A stretch of 64,000 nt of DNA, taken from Bin5 sp965242905. GTDB taxonomy: Bacteria > Chloroflexota > Anaerolineae > Caldilineales > Caldilineaceae. The stretch's first letter is position 1, and each line of letters starts with the position of its first letter. A program made the position numbers and the translations under genes. Positions 27,802 through 36,490 of the stretch are shown here, piece after piece. The notes beneath the pieces were generated by a model that saw only the letters and a list, made by a program, of their open reading frames with translations, was not told where the DNA came from and did no database searches. The DNA is taken from positions 3,844,001 through 3,908,000 of the forward strand of contig CBDETM010000002.1 in NCBI GenBank assembly GCA_965242905.1, in the 5' to 3' direction.

Positions 27802-27856
27802 GATCTGTGGTCCTCCTTTGCTGTCCCGCGGTTCAAGGGAATCCCGGTTGCCTTCC

Positions 27857-28003
27857 CCTTGCCAAGGCTGTCATCGTCGTTGCCGGCGGGCATGAATCCG
27901 AGCAGTTAGCAGGCGTAAGGCGTATCGAAGACTTTCGATCTGTTGTTGGAGGCGCCGTCGATGATCTCGCAGCTGATTTCAGGCCGCTTGACGCATGCGG
28001 ACC
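27857..28003 (-). pseudogene. Decayed C-terminal remnant of a third SDR copy
   Basis: Reading the minus strand from 28003 gives ACVKRPEISCEIIDGASNN and then KVFDTPYAC, a stop, LLGFMP. This aligns in frame with the last 45 or so residues of both intact SDRs (ACVERPDIKYEIIYGASNN, KIYDTPYAW, LLDFMP). The TAA at 27906-27908 interrupts it and the N-terminal five-sixths of the gene is missing. It is wedged between the PhyH stop at 28008 and the NHL start at 27801. This is a relic of an earlier SDR-NHL duplication. Confidence 0.85.
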
Positions 28004-28007
28004 AAGG

Positions 28008-28877
28008 CTATCCGGCGGCCACCGCGTCGGGCCAGCGCAGGCGTTCGTCGGGCGTCCGATTCTGCTGCATCGGCTCGAAGGTGCCCTGGTAGTCGGGGAT
28101 GAGGGGCTCAATCTTGGCGAGCGCATCCTGCGGCCAGTCGGCGTGCTGGTCGTGCATGCGGTAGTGGATCCAGCTTTGCGTTGGTTCCAGAAGGTCGGAG
28201 AAGAAGGGATGAAACCAGATGGTGATCACCGTTCGTTTTTCGTCCGACAGGTTGGCGTGGGCCGAGTGGAACATGCGCGCGTCGCCGACCACAACGTCGC
28301 CGGCTTTGACGGGTACGTCGACCTCGCCGGGGTAGTCGCGGAAGCGGGGGTCGTCGGGGTCGTCGATGCGGTTGATCTCGCGGGTGTGGGCCTCGCCCTT
28401 GTCGTGGAGGAGGTGGCGGTGGCGGTGCGTGCCGGGGAGGAGGCGCAGGCAGCCGTTATGGCGCGTGGTGTCCTCAAGGTAGTACATGAGGAAGATCATC
28501 GGCGGCCTGTCGCTGTAGGCGCGCGGGTCCTGCCACATCAGGCAGTCCTGGTGCCAGTAGAGGCGGGGTCCGCCCGGCGGCTTGCTGATGATGACCGCTT
28601 TCCAAAACTTGATCTCCTTGAGACCCATGCGATCGAGTTCGGCGAGGGCGCGCTGGTTGCCGATCAGATCGGCCAGCTCCGGATAGTCGTTGGAGTCGAT
28701 CAGGCTGCCGGGCGACTTTGTTTTTTCCAACCGTTCGGGTTCCACCTCGGCCAGCGCCTTGTCGACACAGGCCCGCGTCCGGTCCAGAAGCCACTCGTCG
28801 GCTACATTCTCGATGATGCAGAAGCCGTTCTGCTTGAGTTCGGCCATGCGCGCTTCGGGTGTCAGGTTGGCAGTCAT
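28008..28877 (-). CDS. Phytanoyl-CoA dioxygenase (PhyH) family protein 3
   Basis: A 289-residue Fe(II)/2-oxoglutarate dioxygenase. The iron motif HxD is LYWHQDCLMW, the distal His is in MFHSAHANLSDEKRT, and the Arg there would bind the 2-oxoglutarate carboxylate. It differs from the two PhyH proteins at 6.9-9.2 kb. It sits between a glycosidase-like/FGE-like fusion and the NHL/SDR genes on the same strand, so it probably belongs to that pathway. Immediately after its stop lies a broken SDR copy. The substrate is unknown. Confidence 0.88.
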   Translation of the reverse strand: MTANLTPEARMAELKQNGFCIIENVADEWLLDRTRACVDKALAEVEPERLEKTKSPGSLIDSNDYPELADLIGNQRALAELDRMGLKEIKFWKAVIISKPPGGPRLYWHQDCLMWQDPRAYSDRPPMIFLMYYLEDTTRHNGCLRLLPGTHRHRHLLHDKGEAHTREINRIDDPDDPRFRDYPGEVDVPVKAGDVVVGDARMFHSAHANLSDEKRTVITIWFHPFFSDLLEPTQSWIHYRMHDQHADWPQDALAKIEPLIPDYQGTFEPMQQNRTPDERLRWPDAVAAG

Positions 28878-28938
28878 CTGTGCTCCTTGCGAGAAATGGG
28901 AACTGCGGGAACCGGCCCGCTTCGCTGCGCAGCGCTGG

Positions 28939-31101
28939 CTATGATGATGGGGCGGCGTCCTTGACGCAGCGGAAGCCGACGGTGCCGCAGCGGTCCAAAC
29001 CGGGGTACATCAAGAGTATTTTTTCGTGGCAGTCGTTGGGCTGGGCGCCGCTGGCGTTGTACCAGATGCTGCCTTCGACCTTGAGGTAGCTGCCGCCGCG
29101 AATGATGGCGTAGCGTGTGTGGCCGTCGTCGCGTTCGCTTTCGGTCCACTCCCAGACGTTGCCGGCCAAGTCGAGGCAGCCGACGGGGCTGGCGCCGCCG
29201 GGGAACTGGTCGACCGGCGTCGTGTCGTCGCTGCCACTGTTGCATAGGGTTGGGTCGAAGCCGTCGCCCCAAGGCCAGACGGCAAAGCCTGCGGCCTTCT
29301 GCCACTCCTCTTCGCGGGGCAGCCTCTTGCCGGCCCATTTGGCGTAAGCGCGGGCATCGTCCAGGTCCACCCAGATGACCGGGTGCCGCTCCTTGCCTGG
29401 CGGCGGCGACCATTTCCAGGGCTCCTGCTCGCTGCCGGCGGGCTTGTGCCAGTGGCGCAGGAAGTTGGAGAGGTCGCGCGGCAGGTAGCGGGACTGTTCG
29501 AGGAAGTCAAGGTAGGAGGCGTTGGTGACCTCGGTGCGGTCGATCCAGTACTCGGGAAGGTCGATGAATCGCCGGGGATGATACTTGTCCCAGAGCTGGT
29601 CGATCTTGTCGTAGCATGCCCCCTCCATCACCGTCCGATTGTTGTGGCGCACGCCGAAGTTGAAGGTGTCCGCAGTTACACGGCACATCTCCTTGGGTTC
29701 CTCTCCTGAGGCCACCGGAGGGGAAGGCGCGACCGGACGCAGGGACAGGTCGGCGAGGGTCAATCGTTTGCGGTCGATACCGGCAGCGCCATTGCGTGAG
29801 GGCTCCGCCTGGCCGGAGCTCAGGTCAACCTCAACGCCTTCGGGCGCCGAGACGATACATCCGGCCTCGCCGCTGGACATGGAAGTTGAGAGCAGGTGCG
29901 CATCCCCCTGCTGCACCGGCTCGATTTCGGCGCCGTTCCAGAGGTCGTAGTGGCGCATGGGGTGGCCGTCTGCTGAAATGGCCGGCGCCTGCAGCACGGG
30001 GCCGTTGACTGCGGCGCCCGTTTCGTTTATCAGCGTGTGCATGGTTGATTCGCCGCTGTGCCAGCGGTGCGCGTAAACGCCCTCTATTTCTGTGGCGACG
30101 TAGGGCTGCCAGTCCCGGTCCTGGAAGGCAGCGGAGAACCGGCGCAGAAGCCGCACGCAGCGCCGTAGCAGCAAGCGATCCGCTTCGGGCCAGGGGTTCC
30201 ACCAGCCGAAGATATTTTCCCAAACGACCTGGCCGCAACCGTGAAAAAATGCCTTCTGGATGATATCGCTGTGTTCGTCAGCATTGCGGTCGATGGCGCG
30301 AAAAGAAAAGCGCGGCTCCACCCAACGGATGGTCATCAAGTCAGGGGGGACAACCGTATTGCGCTGCAGCCAGCTGCCCGCAATCGAGGAGAGGGCTTCT
30401 ATGGGTGGCAACGATTCCGGGTTGAACACGATATTGGCGTTGGCCCGCTCCATTGGTGCCAGGAATCCCGGGTCGTCGGAGGCCATCGTATCGAGGAAGA
30501 CGCCGTCGGCGCCGATCTCCTTGATCACTGCGCCTAAGGCTTCGGCGTCGGCCACTGCGGGCGCGTTTGTGTCGGGAAATCCGCCGCGGTAACCCCTTTT
30601 GTCGGTATAGGGCGGCGCGCCCGGCTCGCGGCGCGTGCCGATGTCCCAGGGGTTGTAGTTGACGAAGACGCGCACGCCGCGGGCATGGGCGCGGTCAATG
30701 ACCGCGCGCAGCCCCTGCAAGCCGCCCGGCATGTCGCGGTAGTAGTCGATCTGGTTGCGGTCATCGATGCCGAGGCGGGGGTAGGACTGCCAAAGCAGGA
30801 TGATGTCGTAGCCGCCGAACTCGCGCTCGCCGTCGTCCAGAATTTCGTCGATGCGGTAACGGCGGGCCTCGCGGTCGTAGAAGGCGGTGTCGTACATGAA
30901 GAGGAAGGCCTCTGTGTAGGCGCTTCGGTACCATTCGATACCCTGGCGGGAAAAGAGACCCAGATCGAGCGAGTCGCGCAGGTCATTCCGCATCCGGTCC
31001 AGCTCGGCGGCCTCTTCTTCGTCGCGCCCGATGTGAGCCGAGAAGTCGTTCTGAAAGTTGGCGGCAAATGAGGCGAGGCGATCGGATTCAGTTGGATTCA
31101 T
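28939..31101 (-). CDS. Glycosidase-like TIM-barrel protein fused to an FGE/SUMF1-like domain
   Basis: A 720-residue two-part protein. Roughly residues 1-330 look like a TIM-barrel glycoside hydrolase (RAHARGVRVFVNYNPWDIG, then EIGADGVFLDTMASDD with a candidate catalytic Asp). A middle beta-rich part follows. Residues from about 470 form a formylglycine-generating-enzyme-type domain (FIDLPEYWIDRTEVTNASYL, RLPREEEWQKAAG, CLDLAGNVWEWTE, IIRGGSY, VGFRCV). The cysteine pair of true FGE is not visible, so a binding role is more likely than sulfatase activation. There is no signal peptide. ATG 31101 is preferred over the adjoining GTG 31104 because of AGGAGG spacing. Confidence 0.82.
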   Translation of the reverse strand: MNPTESDRLASFAANFQNDFSAHIGRDEEEAAELDRMRNDLRDSLDLGLFSRQGIEWYRSAYTEAFLFMYDTAFYDREARRYRIDEILDDGEREFGGYDIILLWQSYPRLGIDDRNQIDYYRDMPGGLQGLRAVIDRAHARGVRVFVNYNPWDIGTRREPGAPPYTDKRGYRGGFPDTNAPAVADAEALGAVIKEIGADGVFLDTMASDDPGFLAPMERANANIVFNPESLPPIEALSSIAGSWLQRNTVVPPDLMTIRWVEPRFSFRAIDRNADEHSDIIQKAFFHGCGQVVWENIFGWWNPWPEADRLLLRRCVRLLRRFSAAFQDRDWQPYVATEIEGVYAHRWHSGESTMHTLINETGAAVNGPVLQAPAISADGHPMRHYDLWNGAEIEPVQQGDAHLLSTSMSSGEAGCIVSAPEGVEVDLSSGQAEPSRNGAAGIDRKRLTLADLSLRPVAPSPPVASGEEPKEMCRVTADTFNFGVRHNNRTVMEGACYDKIDQLWDKYHPRRFIDLPEYWIDRTEVTNASYLDFLEQSRYLPRDLSNFLRHWHKPAGSEQEPWKWSPPPGKERHPVIWVDLDDARAYAKWAGKRLPREEEWQKAAGFAVWPWGDGFDPTLCNSGSDDTTPVDQFPGGASPVGCLDLAGNVWEWTESERDDGHTRYAIIRGGSYLKVEGSIWYNASGAQPNDCHEKILLMYPGLDRCGTVGFRCVKDAAPSS

Positions 31102-31139
31102 CACTCCTCCTGTCCGCGGCCCGAACAGGCCGCAAGCCG

Positions 31140-32144
31140 TTATGGGCGTGGTCTGAAACGCGCAATCTGATCGTCGACCCAGGCCAGGTTGGCGTCTTTG
31201 GTGCGGCCGGCATTGTGCGGCGTGTGGACGACGTTGTGCCGCCCAAGCAAGGGGGAGTCCAACGCCACGGGCTCGAAGTCGAAGACATCGGCGGCCAGCG
31301 CCAGCTCATCGTTGAGGACGCGGCGATAGAGCGCCTCGGTGTCGCAGATGCGGGCCCGCGTTACCTGTACGACCAGGCATCCGTGCGGCAAGGCGTCGAT
31401 GAGATCCTTGCCGACCAGCCCGTACGTGTCCTCTTTCAGGGGAAGCATCGGCGCGAAGATCTCGGCATCCTTTACAAGCTCGGGCAGATGAAAGCGGCGC
31501 TTTGCACCGGCGGCGGCAAAGGTTGCATCGGGGGCGAAAGGGTCCCAGATAGCGACGTCGGCGCCCATGGCCGAGCACCAGGAGGCGTAGCGGGCGCCGA
31601 TATTGCCGGCGCCGACAACGCGCACGCGTTTGCCGCCGAGCGTGCCATTGGAAAAGCGCGAATCATCGCAATACTGAACGCCTTTGGCGCCCGGTTTGCC
31701 CACTTCCGGCCTGTGTTGCCAGGGTTCGTGGCTTCCGATCATCGCGGTGTGAGACTGGGGAATGCGGCGTAGTCCGCAGAGGGTCAGACAGAGCCCGTAT
31801 TCGGCCACCGACTGCCCCCAGTAGATGTCGACGCGGTGGGGAATGATTTGAACGCCGCGGGACGCCGCCTTGTCGAGGCCATCTCTCGGATGATCGCCGT
31901 GAGAACTGTGGAAGCACTCCTCAAGGGAGGTAAAGGGCGCGAGGTCATCGCTGCCGGCGGGGAGGCCGAGGAGGACCAGCCGCTGCACCGCGGCGGGGTC
32001 GGGCACCAATTGCGGCGCGCGGGCCTCAGGCTCCATTGTACGGTAGAGTTCACAACAGTTGCTCTTCCAGCGTTTGTGCCAGTAGTCGGCAGCAAACGGC
32101 CATACGGCGTCAAAACGTTCATGGACGCAGATTACCGATCTCAT
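31140..32144 (-). CDS. D-isomer-specific 2-hydroxyacid dehydrogenase 1
   Basis: A 334-residue NAD-dependent dehydrogenase of the D-2-hydroxyacid family, reducing 2-keto acids or oxidising the hydroxy acids. The nucleotide loop is VVGAGNIGARYASW. The catalytic Arg is in VTRARICD, Glu in FDFEPV and His in TPHNAG, although RARICD and FDFEPV diverge from the usual RG and DVFExEP. It is the first gene of the long minus-strand block and is divergent from the sugar transporter at 33 kb. No ribosome-binding site is visible before the ATG, so the start is less certain. Confidence 0.85.
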   Translation of the reverse strand: MRSVICVHERFDAVWPFAADYWHKRWKSNCCELYRTMEPEARAPQLVPDPAAVQRLVLLGLPAGSDDLAPFTSLEECFHSSHGDHPRDGLDKAASRGVQIIPHRVDIYWGQSVAEYGLCLTLCGLRRIPQSHTAMIGSHEPWQHRPEVGKPGAKGVQYCDDSRFSNGTLGGKRVRVVGAGNIGARYASWCSAMGADVAIWDPFAPDATFAAAGAKRRFHLPELVKDAEIFAPMLPLKEDTYGLVGKDLIDALPHGCLVVQVTRARICDTEALYRRVLNDELALAADVFDFEPVALDSPLLGRHNVVHTPHNAGRTKDANLAWVDDQIARFRPRP

Positions 32145-32363
32145 ATGTGTGTCATTTCGGGTGTGCTCACAAGCTGCGGGGTTGGATGCGTTTCTTCGTT
32201 GGCATGATAAATGCTATTGGGTTCGCTGTCCAATCGCCCCTGAACTTACTTGGTCGCGGTCGATACCGGGGTGAAGGCGGGGGCATTAGTTCGAAAAGGC
32301 ACCTGCTAGAAGGACGGCACGAAGTGGCCAAGGTTTGGTCGTTTGAGACCCAAAAAGCAGACA
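32145..32363. other. Spacer upstream of the divergent blocks
   Basis: No gene is seen between the 2-hydroxyacid dehydrogenase start and element copy 3. The promoter for the long minus-strand block is expected here, but no convincing -35/-10 pair stands out. Confidence 0.35.
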
Positions 32364-32830
32364 TCGGCAACGGGTGTATCCCAGCTTTGGGGTGGGAACA
32401 GTTTGGCGGTGAATCAGTGCCAGCGGTGGCTGGCGTAGTTTACCGTCTTTTGGCGAGACGCAGCGTAGGCGCCAGGTCTGGCCGTACGGTGGAGTCCGTC
32501 AGTTGGGGAGGTTGCGAGAGCAGGCACATGGCCGGCACCTACGGGGATCTGATGGGACTGGCGGGACGTGGTCTGGCTGGACACCTTCGATTTGGCACCT
32601 GTTACGAATAACGACACCCGGTCGATGAGGCATGTTGTTGGGGGGGCGTTGCGGGGGCGGAGCCCCCGCACAAGGGAGGGCCGAATAGGCCCGACCGCCC
32701 AGAAAAGCAGTGGTCATGGGCAGAGACGGCGCTGATTCTGGCGGAAGCTGGAATGGGAACTGACCGTGGCCTGGTTGCCTCCAGAGGTATGCGACTGTCC
32801 ATCCCGGTTTTGGGATGCACCCTCGGCAAC
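32364..32830 (+). repeat. Perfect 8-bp target-site duplication flanking element copy 3
   Basis: TCGGCAAC occurs at 32364-32371 and again at 32823-32830, exactly abutting the terminal inverted repeats of the 451-bp element. This is direct sequence evidence of a transposition event. Confidence 0.88.
32372..32822 (+). mobile_element. MITE-like dispersed element, copy 3 (best preserved)
   Basis: A 451-bp element starting GGGTGTATCCCAGCTTTGGG. The reverse complement of its other end is GGGTGCATCCCAAAACCGGG, so 11 of the first 12 terminal bases match. The internal hairpin GCGGGGGC-GGA-GCCCCCGC is at 32651-32669, followed by a second G/C-rich stem-like region. No conserved reading frame is present, so it depends on a transposase supplied elsewhere. 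It lies between divergent blocks, pointing at the sugar transporter. The outward tip is only 15 bases from a near-consensus promoter. Confidence 0.88.
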
Positions 32831-32837
32831 TAACGGA

Positions 32838-32866
32838 TTGACAATCTGAACACTGCTAAATATACT
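32838..32866 (+). promoter_or_regulatory. Near-consensus sigma-70 promoter of the sugar transporter operon
   Basis: A perfect TTGACA (32838-32843) and TATACT (32861-32866) are separated by exactly 17 bases. This is the best promoter in the window. The leader to the GTG start would be about 125 bases and contains the inverted repeat at 32953-32972. Confidence 0.75.
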
Positions 32867-32952
32867 ATCTCCCCAACACCTTACATCACCTAATATCCAG
32901 GCTGTGTCCCCCGGAAAGCCACAGTGCAGACTTTTTTCACTTTTCGCGCCAG

Positions 32953-32972
32953 GGTGCTGCTGAGTCAGCACC
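32953..32972 (+). promoter_or_regulatory. Inverted repeat in the SBP leader, possible operator or RNA hairpin
   Basis: GGTGCTG-CTGAGT-CAGCACC has 7-base arms and lies just before the GGAGG ribosome-binding site of the Tat lipoprotein gene. It could bind a repressor or fold in the mRNA to affect translation. Confidence 0.45.
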
Positions 32973-32997
32973 TCACAACGACCAGAGGAGGTCGAAC

Positions 32998-34329
32998 GTG
33001 AAGGAAACAAGATTGAGTCGTCGGAATTTTCTGCAGATGGCCGGCCTGTCCGCAGCCGGCGTTGCACTGGCCGCATGCGCGGCACCGGTCGCGCCACAAG
33101 AGGCCGCCGGTGATGCAGAAGGCGGGGCTGAACCTCAGACCGTGCAGTTCTACACGCTGGTGTGGCAACCGGGCGCGGTCGAGGCCACACAAGCGGCGAT
33201 CGACAATTGGAATGCCGAGCATGGCAGCCGCATTACCGCCGAATACATCCAGGGCGGATGGGGCCAGGCGCGTGACTACCTGACCACGTCGATTGCCGGT
33301 GGTGTGACGCCCGAAATCGTCCACGGCATTACGGCATGGGCGAACGAGTACGGAACCCAGGGCGGTTACCTGGACCTGACCGAGCTGATAAACAACTCAG
33401 GGTTGGTGGAAACGACCCATCCCAAGGCGCTCGACGCGGCCGTCTCCCCCCTGGACGGCAAGATTTTCAGTGTGCCCTGGTGCTGGGAAGTCGGGACGAT
33501 GTATGTGAATGCGGACCGATTCCACGAGGCAGGATTTGAACTTCCCTTGGATGGCTGGACCTGGGACGACTTCATCCCGGCTGCCAAGGAGCTCACCAGC
33601 CCGCCGGAATACTACGGACTGGCCGCCAACCTCACGGCGACACAGACGACCGAGGACATCATCGCCTGGATGTGGCAGACCGGCGCCGACGTGATGGGTG
33701 GATCGGGACAGAATTGGGAGATTGACGTGCAGCCGGCGCGTGAAGCCCTGCAGTTGTGGCATGACATGCTCTGGGTGGATGATATCCTGTCTCAGGAAAG
33801 TTTCGGCGGCTCCAACACTTTGGAAGCGTTCGGACTGGGAATCTATACGATGCGCCAAACCGGCTGTTGGGCCAGACGTATCGTGATGGAGGCCGAGCCG
33901 GAGTTCGAGTGGCACATGGTCCCGCTTCCCCATTACAAGCGCCACGCAAACAGCAGCGAACCGCAGACCTGGTCTGTTGCCACGGACGCAACTGCCAGAG
34001 GTACGGTCGATGCCGCATGGGAAGTCACTCTGTGGCTGTCCAACGACGAAAATTCTTCGGCCATCGCCTACGGTGACTGGCTCTTCCCAACGAGCATCAA
34101 GGCGATGGAGGATCCCCGGTTTACGACGACGGAGCACGCCTGGGACGTGGCCCTGCGCGAGGTGGAGCACGGCGTCGGTTACCCCAAGCATCCGGCCTGG
34201 GCCGAGTTCGATGACCGTCTGCTGGGACCGAACATCCAGAAGTATCTGCAGAATGAAATGACGCTCGACGAACTGATCGATCTTCTGGAGGTCGAAGGAA
34301 CCAAGATACTGCAGGAGTATCAGGCCTAG
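32998..34329 (+). CDS. Sugar ABC transporter substrate-binding lipoprotein (SBP family 1, CUT1), Tat signal
   Basis: A 443-residue extracytoplasmic receptor starting at GTG behind GGAGG. The N terminus has the twin-arginine motif SRRNFLQMAG followed by the lipobox LAAC (residues about 25-28), so it is exported folded and lipidated. The mature part has the family-1 pattern for sugar receptors (EYIQGGWGQARDYLTTSIAGG, GLAANLTATQTTEDIIAWMW). Two CUT1 permeases follow after a hairpin, and a PfkB kinase ends the cluster. The ligand is likely a mono- or oligosaccharide or polyol, as inference. No dedicated ATPase gene is present. Confidence 0.92.
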   Translation: MKETRLSRRNFLQMAGLSAAGVALAACAAPVAPQEAAGDAEGGAEPQTVQFYTLVWQPGAVEATQAAIDNWNAEHGSRITAEYIQGGWGQARDYLTTSIAGGVTPEIVHGITAWANEYGTQGGYLDLTELINNSGLVETTHPKALDAAVSPLDGKIFSVPWCWEVGTMYVNADRFHEAGFELPLDGWTWDDFIPAAKELTSPPEYYGLAANLTATQTTEDIIAWMWQTGADVMGGSGQNWEIDVQPAREALQLWHDMLWVDDILSQESFGGSNTLEAFGLGIYTMRQTGCWARRIVMEAEPEFEWHMVPLPHYKRHANSSEPQTWSVATDATARGTVDAAWEVTLWLSNDENSSAIAYGDWLFPTSIKAMEDPRFTTTEHAWDVALREVEHGVGYPKHPAWAEFDDRLLGPNIQKYLQNEMTLDELIDLLEVEGTKILQEYQA

Positions 34330-34459
34330 CGCGCCGTCGTCGAGGGGTGTAGAAGGATCTCACCCGGCGGGTTAGCGGGCCAGTGTTCTCTCTACCCTGT
34401 CGCCGCGGCGGTTTCTTCCTTTGCCTGGGCTAATCGGTCAGGATACGCTTCGGATGCAA

Positions 34460-34487
34460 AGTAGACAGGGGGTTACCCCTGTCTACT
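34460..34487 (+). terminator. Perfect 12-bp intercistronic hairpin between SBP and permease (sugar operon)
   Basis: AGTAGACAGGGG-GTTA-CCCCTGTCTACT is a perfect stem followed by GTTTT. The 316-base gap in which it sits holds no gene. It looks like a Rho-independent terminator and would let the receptor be made in excess over the permeases. Confidence 0.78.
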
Positions 34488-34645
34488 GTTTTGAACTGCA
34501 GTCGAAGGCTCTCTCAGTTTCATTGTGCAGGCACCATTTGGGCTTGCACCGGTTCCGGCTTGCCGCAAATCCCGGGTCGCCCTCTTTGACAGTGACCGCC
34601 CTCGCCGCTTGACCGGAGGTCACTGAAGTCTGGTTGGAGGCAAAC

Positions 34646-35578
34646 GTGTCTACGAAAACGTTGTCCGTTCCCTTGCCAGAAGGGCTCGAACGCCTTTCGC
34701 GCCGCCTGAGCAATCGCCACATTACGCCCTACTATTACCTGCTGCCAACCGTCATTCCCCTACTGCTGTTGACGGTGTATCCGCTCTTGCGCGGGATCTA
34801 TCTCGCCTTCACCCAGTACAATCTCTACAATAAAGATACAACCCTGGTTGGCGCATTTAATTTCATCGAATTGACGACGAACGACACGCTATTCTGGGGG
34901 GCGCTGGCCAACAATATCCTCTGGACTGTCGGCATTGTAGCTATTACATATGTTTTGGGACTGTTTACGTCGATCGCCCTGAACGAGAATATCCCATTGC
35001 GAGGTCTGTTCAGGGGTCTTGCCTTGATCCCTTGGGTGTGCCCGGCTGTGGTTGCCGCACTGACCTGGCGCTGGATCTTCGATCCGCATTTCGGGATGTT
35101 GAACTATGCCTTGATGGAACTTGGCCTCATCGACCGCCAGATCGGCTGGCTGGGCGATAAAAACACGGCCCTGGCCGCGACGATGGTGGTGGCTATCTGG
35201 AAACTGCTTCCCTTCTCGGTGGTGATGCTGCTTGCCGGTCTACAAACGGTGCCGGAGGAGCTCTACGAAGCGGGCGCGATCGACGGCGCCGGCGTCCTGG
35301 GGCGCTTTCGGTACATAACGGTTCCGCTACTCAATCGCGTTGGCAAGATCGCCATTCTGTTGACCACAATCTGGGCATTCAACCATTTCGACAGCGTCTA
35401 TGTCCTCACAGGGGGCGGCCCGGGCGATACGACGATGTTGCTCTCAATTATGTCCTACCTGAACGCCTTCCGCTTCTTCAAGATAGGCTATGCCTCGGCG
35501 GTTGGGGTGGTCATGCTGATATTGCTGCTGCTTCCGATCACACTCTATACGCGGCAAGTGCTGGAAGACGTCGAATAG
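34646..35578 (+). CDS. Sugar ABC transporter permease, MalF/UgpA type (CUT1)
   Basis: A 310-residue inner-membrane protein with six predicted helices. The coupling loop is ELYEAGAIDGAGVLGRFRYIT, the CUT1 EAA motif, and VYVLTGGGPGDTTMLLS is the typical segment before the last helix. GTG 34646 has GGAGG five bases upstream; an in-frame TTG at 34634 overlaps that site and is unlikely. It pairs with the MalG-type permease 11 bases downstream. Confidence 0.92.
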   Translation: MSTKTLSVPLPEGLERLSRRLSNRHITPYYYLLPTVIPLLLLTVYPLLRGIYLAFTQYNLYNKDTTLVGAFNFIELTTNDTLFWGALANNILWTVGIVAITYVLGLFTSIALNENIPLRGLFRGLALIPWVCPAVVAALTWRWIFDPHFGMLNYALMELGLIDRQIGWLGDKNTALAATMVVAIWKLLPFSVVMLLAGLQTVPEELYEAGAIDGAGVLGRFRYITVPLLNRVGKIAILLTTIWAFNHFDSVYVLTGGGPGDTTMLLSIMSYLNAFRFFKIGYASAVGVVMLILLLLPITLYTRQVLEDVE

Positions 35579-35589
35579 GAGAGGTTCTC

Positions 35590-36435
35590 ATGGAACAGTT
35601 CGTCCGCCGCCGGCTTGTCCGCTACGTGTTGGCGTATGGCTGGTTACTCATCATCAGCACTTTTACCGCGTTTCCCTTTTTCTGGATGCTGACCAGTTCA
35701 TTCAAGGCGCGTCCTGAGATCTTTACGCGGATTCCTGTACTTTTCCCCCAGGAACCGACCCTGGCCAACTACAACTACGTACTCACCGAGACCCCGGCCG
35801 GGCGCTACTTTCTCAACAGCCTCTATATCGCCACCGTAACGACTCTGCTGGCGCTGGTGCTGACCACGCTGGGTGCGTATGCGCTTTCCCGCTTTCAGTT
35901 CCGCATGCGCCGTTCGCTGGGCGTGTGGCTGATAGCAGGCCAGATGTTTCCGGGCGTGCTGATGCTGATCCCGCTCTTCGTCACGTTGACGCGGCTCAAT
36001 CTGGTCAACACCTATGCGGGTCTGATCATCGTCTATACCATGGGGGCGCTGCCATTTTCGACCTGGATGCTCAAGGGCTACTTCGACACGGTTCCGCGCG
36101 AGCTGGAAGACTCGGCGATGATCGACGGGTGTAGTCGCGTGGGAGCGATTCGACGCGTCTTTCTGCCGGTGGCGGCGCCCGGCATCGCGGCTGTGGCGCT
36201 GTTTGCATTTACGATCGCGTGGCAGGAGTTCATGTTTGCGCTGACGATGATGAAGGACCAGGAGAAGTACCCGCTCTCGGTCGGCATCAACTTCTTTGTG
36301 GGCATCGCCGGCTCGGTGGTTTGGGGCAACATCATGGCGATGGCGGTGCTGATCATCGTGCCGGGTCTTATCTTCTTCCTGTTCCTGCAGCGCTACATGA
36401 TCAGCGGTCTGACGGCGGGCGCGGTCAAGGGATAG
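35590..36435 (+). CDS. Sugar ABC transporter permease, MalG/UgpE type (CUT1)
   Basis: A 281-residue inner-membrane protein. It has the MalG pattern: an N-terminal helix ending FPFFWMLTSSFK, the coupling loop ELEDSAMIDGCSRVGAIRRV, and a C-terminal FLFLQRYMISGLTAGAVKG, nearly the family consensus. TAGGAGAGG precedes the ATG. Together with its partner and the Tat lipoprotein receptor it forms a sugar importer. The ATPase would be a shared MsiK/UgpC-type protein encoded outside the window. Confidence 0.93.
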   Translation: MEQFVRRRLVRYVLAYGWLLIISTFTAFPFFWMLTSSFKARPEIFTRIPVLFPQEPTLANYNYVLTETPAGRYFLNSLYIATVTTLLALVLTTLGAYALSRFQFRMRRSLGVWLIAGQMFPGVLMLIPLFVTLTRLNLVNTYAGLIIVYTMGALPFSTWMLKGYFDTVPRELEDSAMIDGCSRVGAIRRVFLPVAAPGIAAVALFAFTIAWQEFMFALTMMKDQEKYPLSVGINFFVGIAGSVVWGNIMAMAVLIIVPGLIFFLFLQRYMISGLTAGAVKG

Positions 36436-36490
36436 GGGCAGAGTCAGGTTTTCTTGCCCTCTAAAAAAATTTACAATTGAGAGTGGAACC

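Noticed and set aside
26467..27909. 480-codon plus-strand open frame
   Set aside because: Antisense to the NHL and SDR genes; a parallel, shorter frame exists opposite the other NHL copy, as expected of a shadow.
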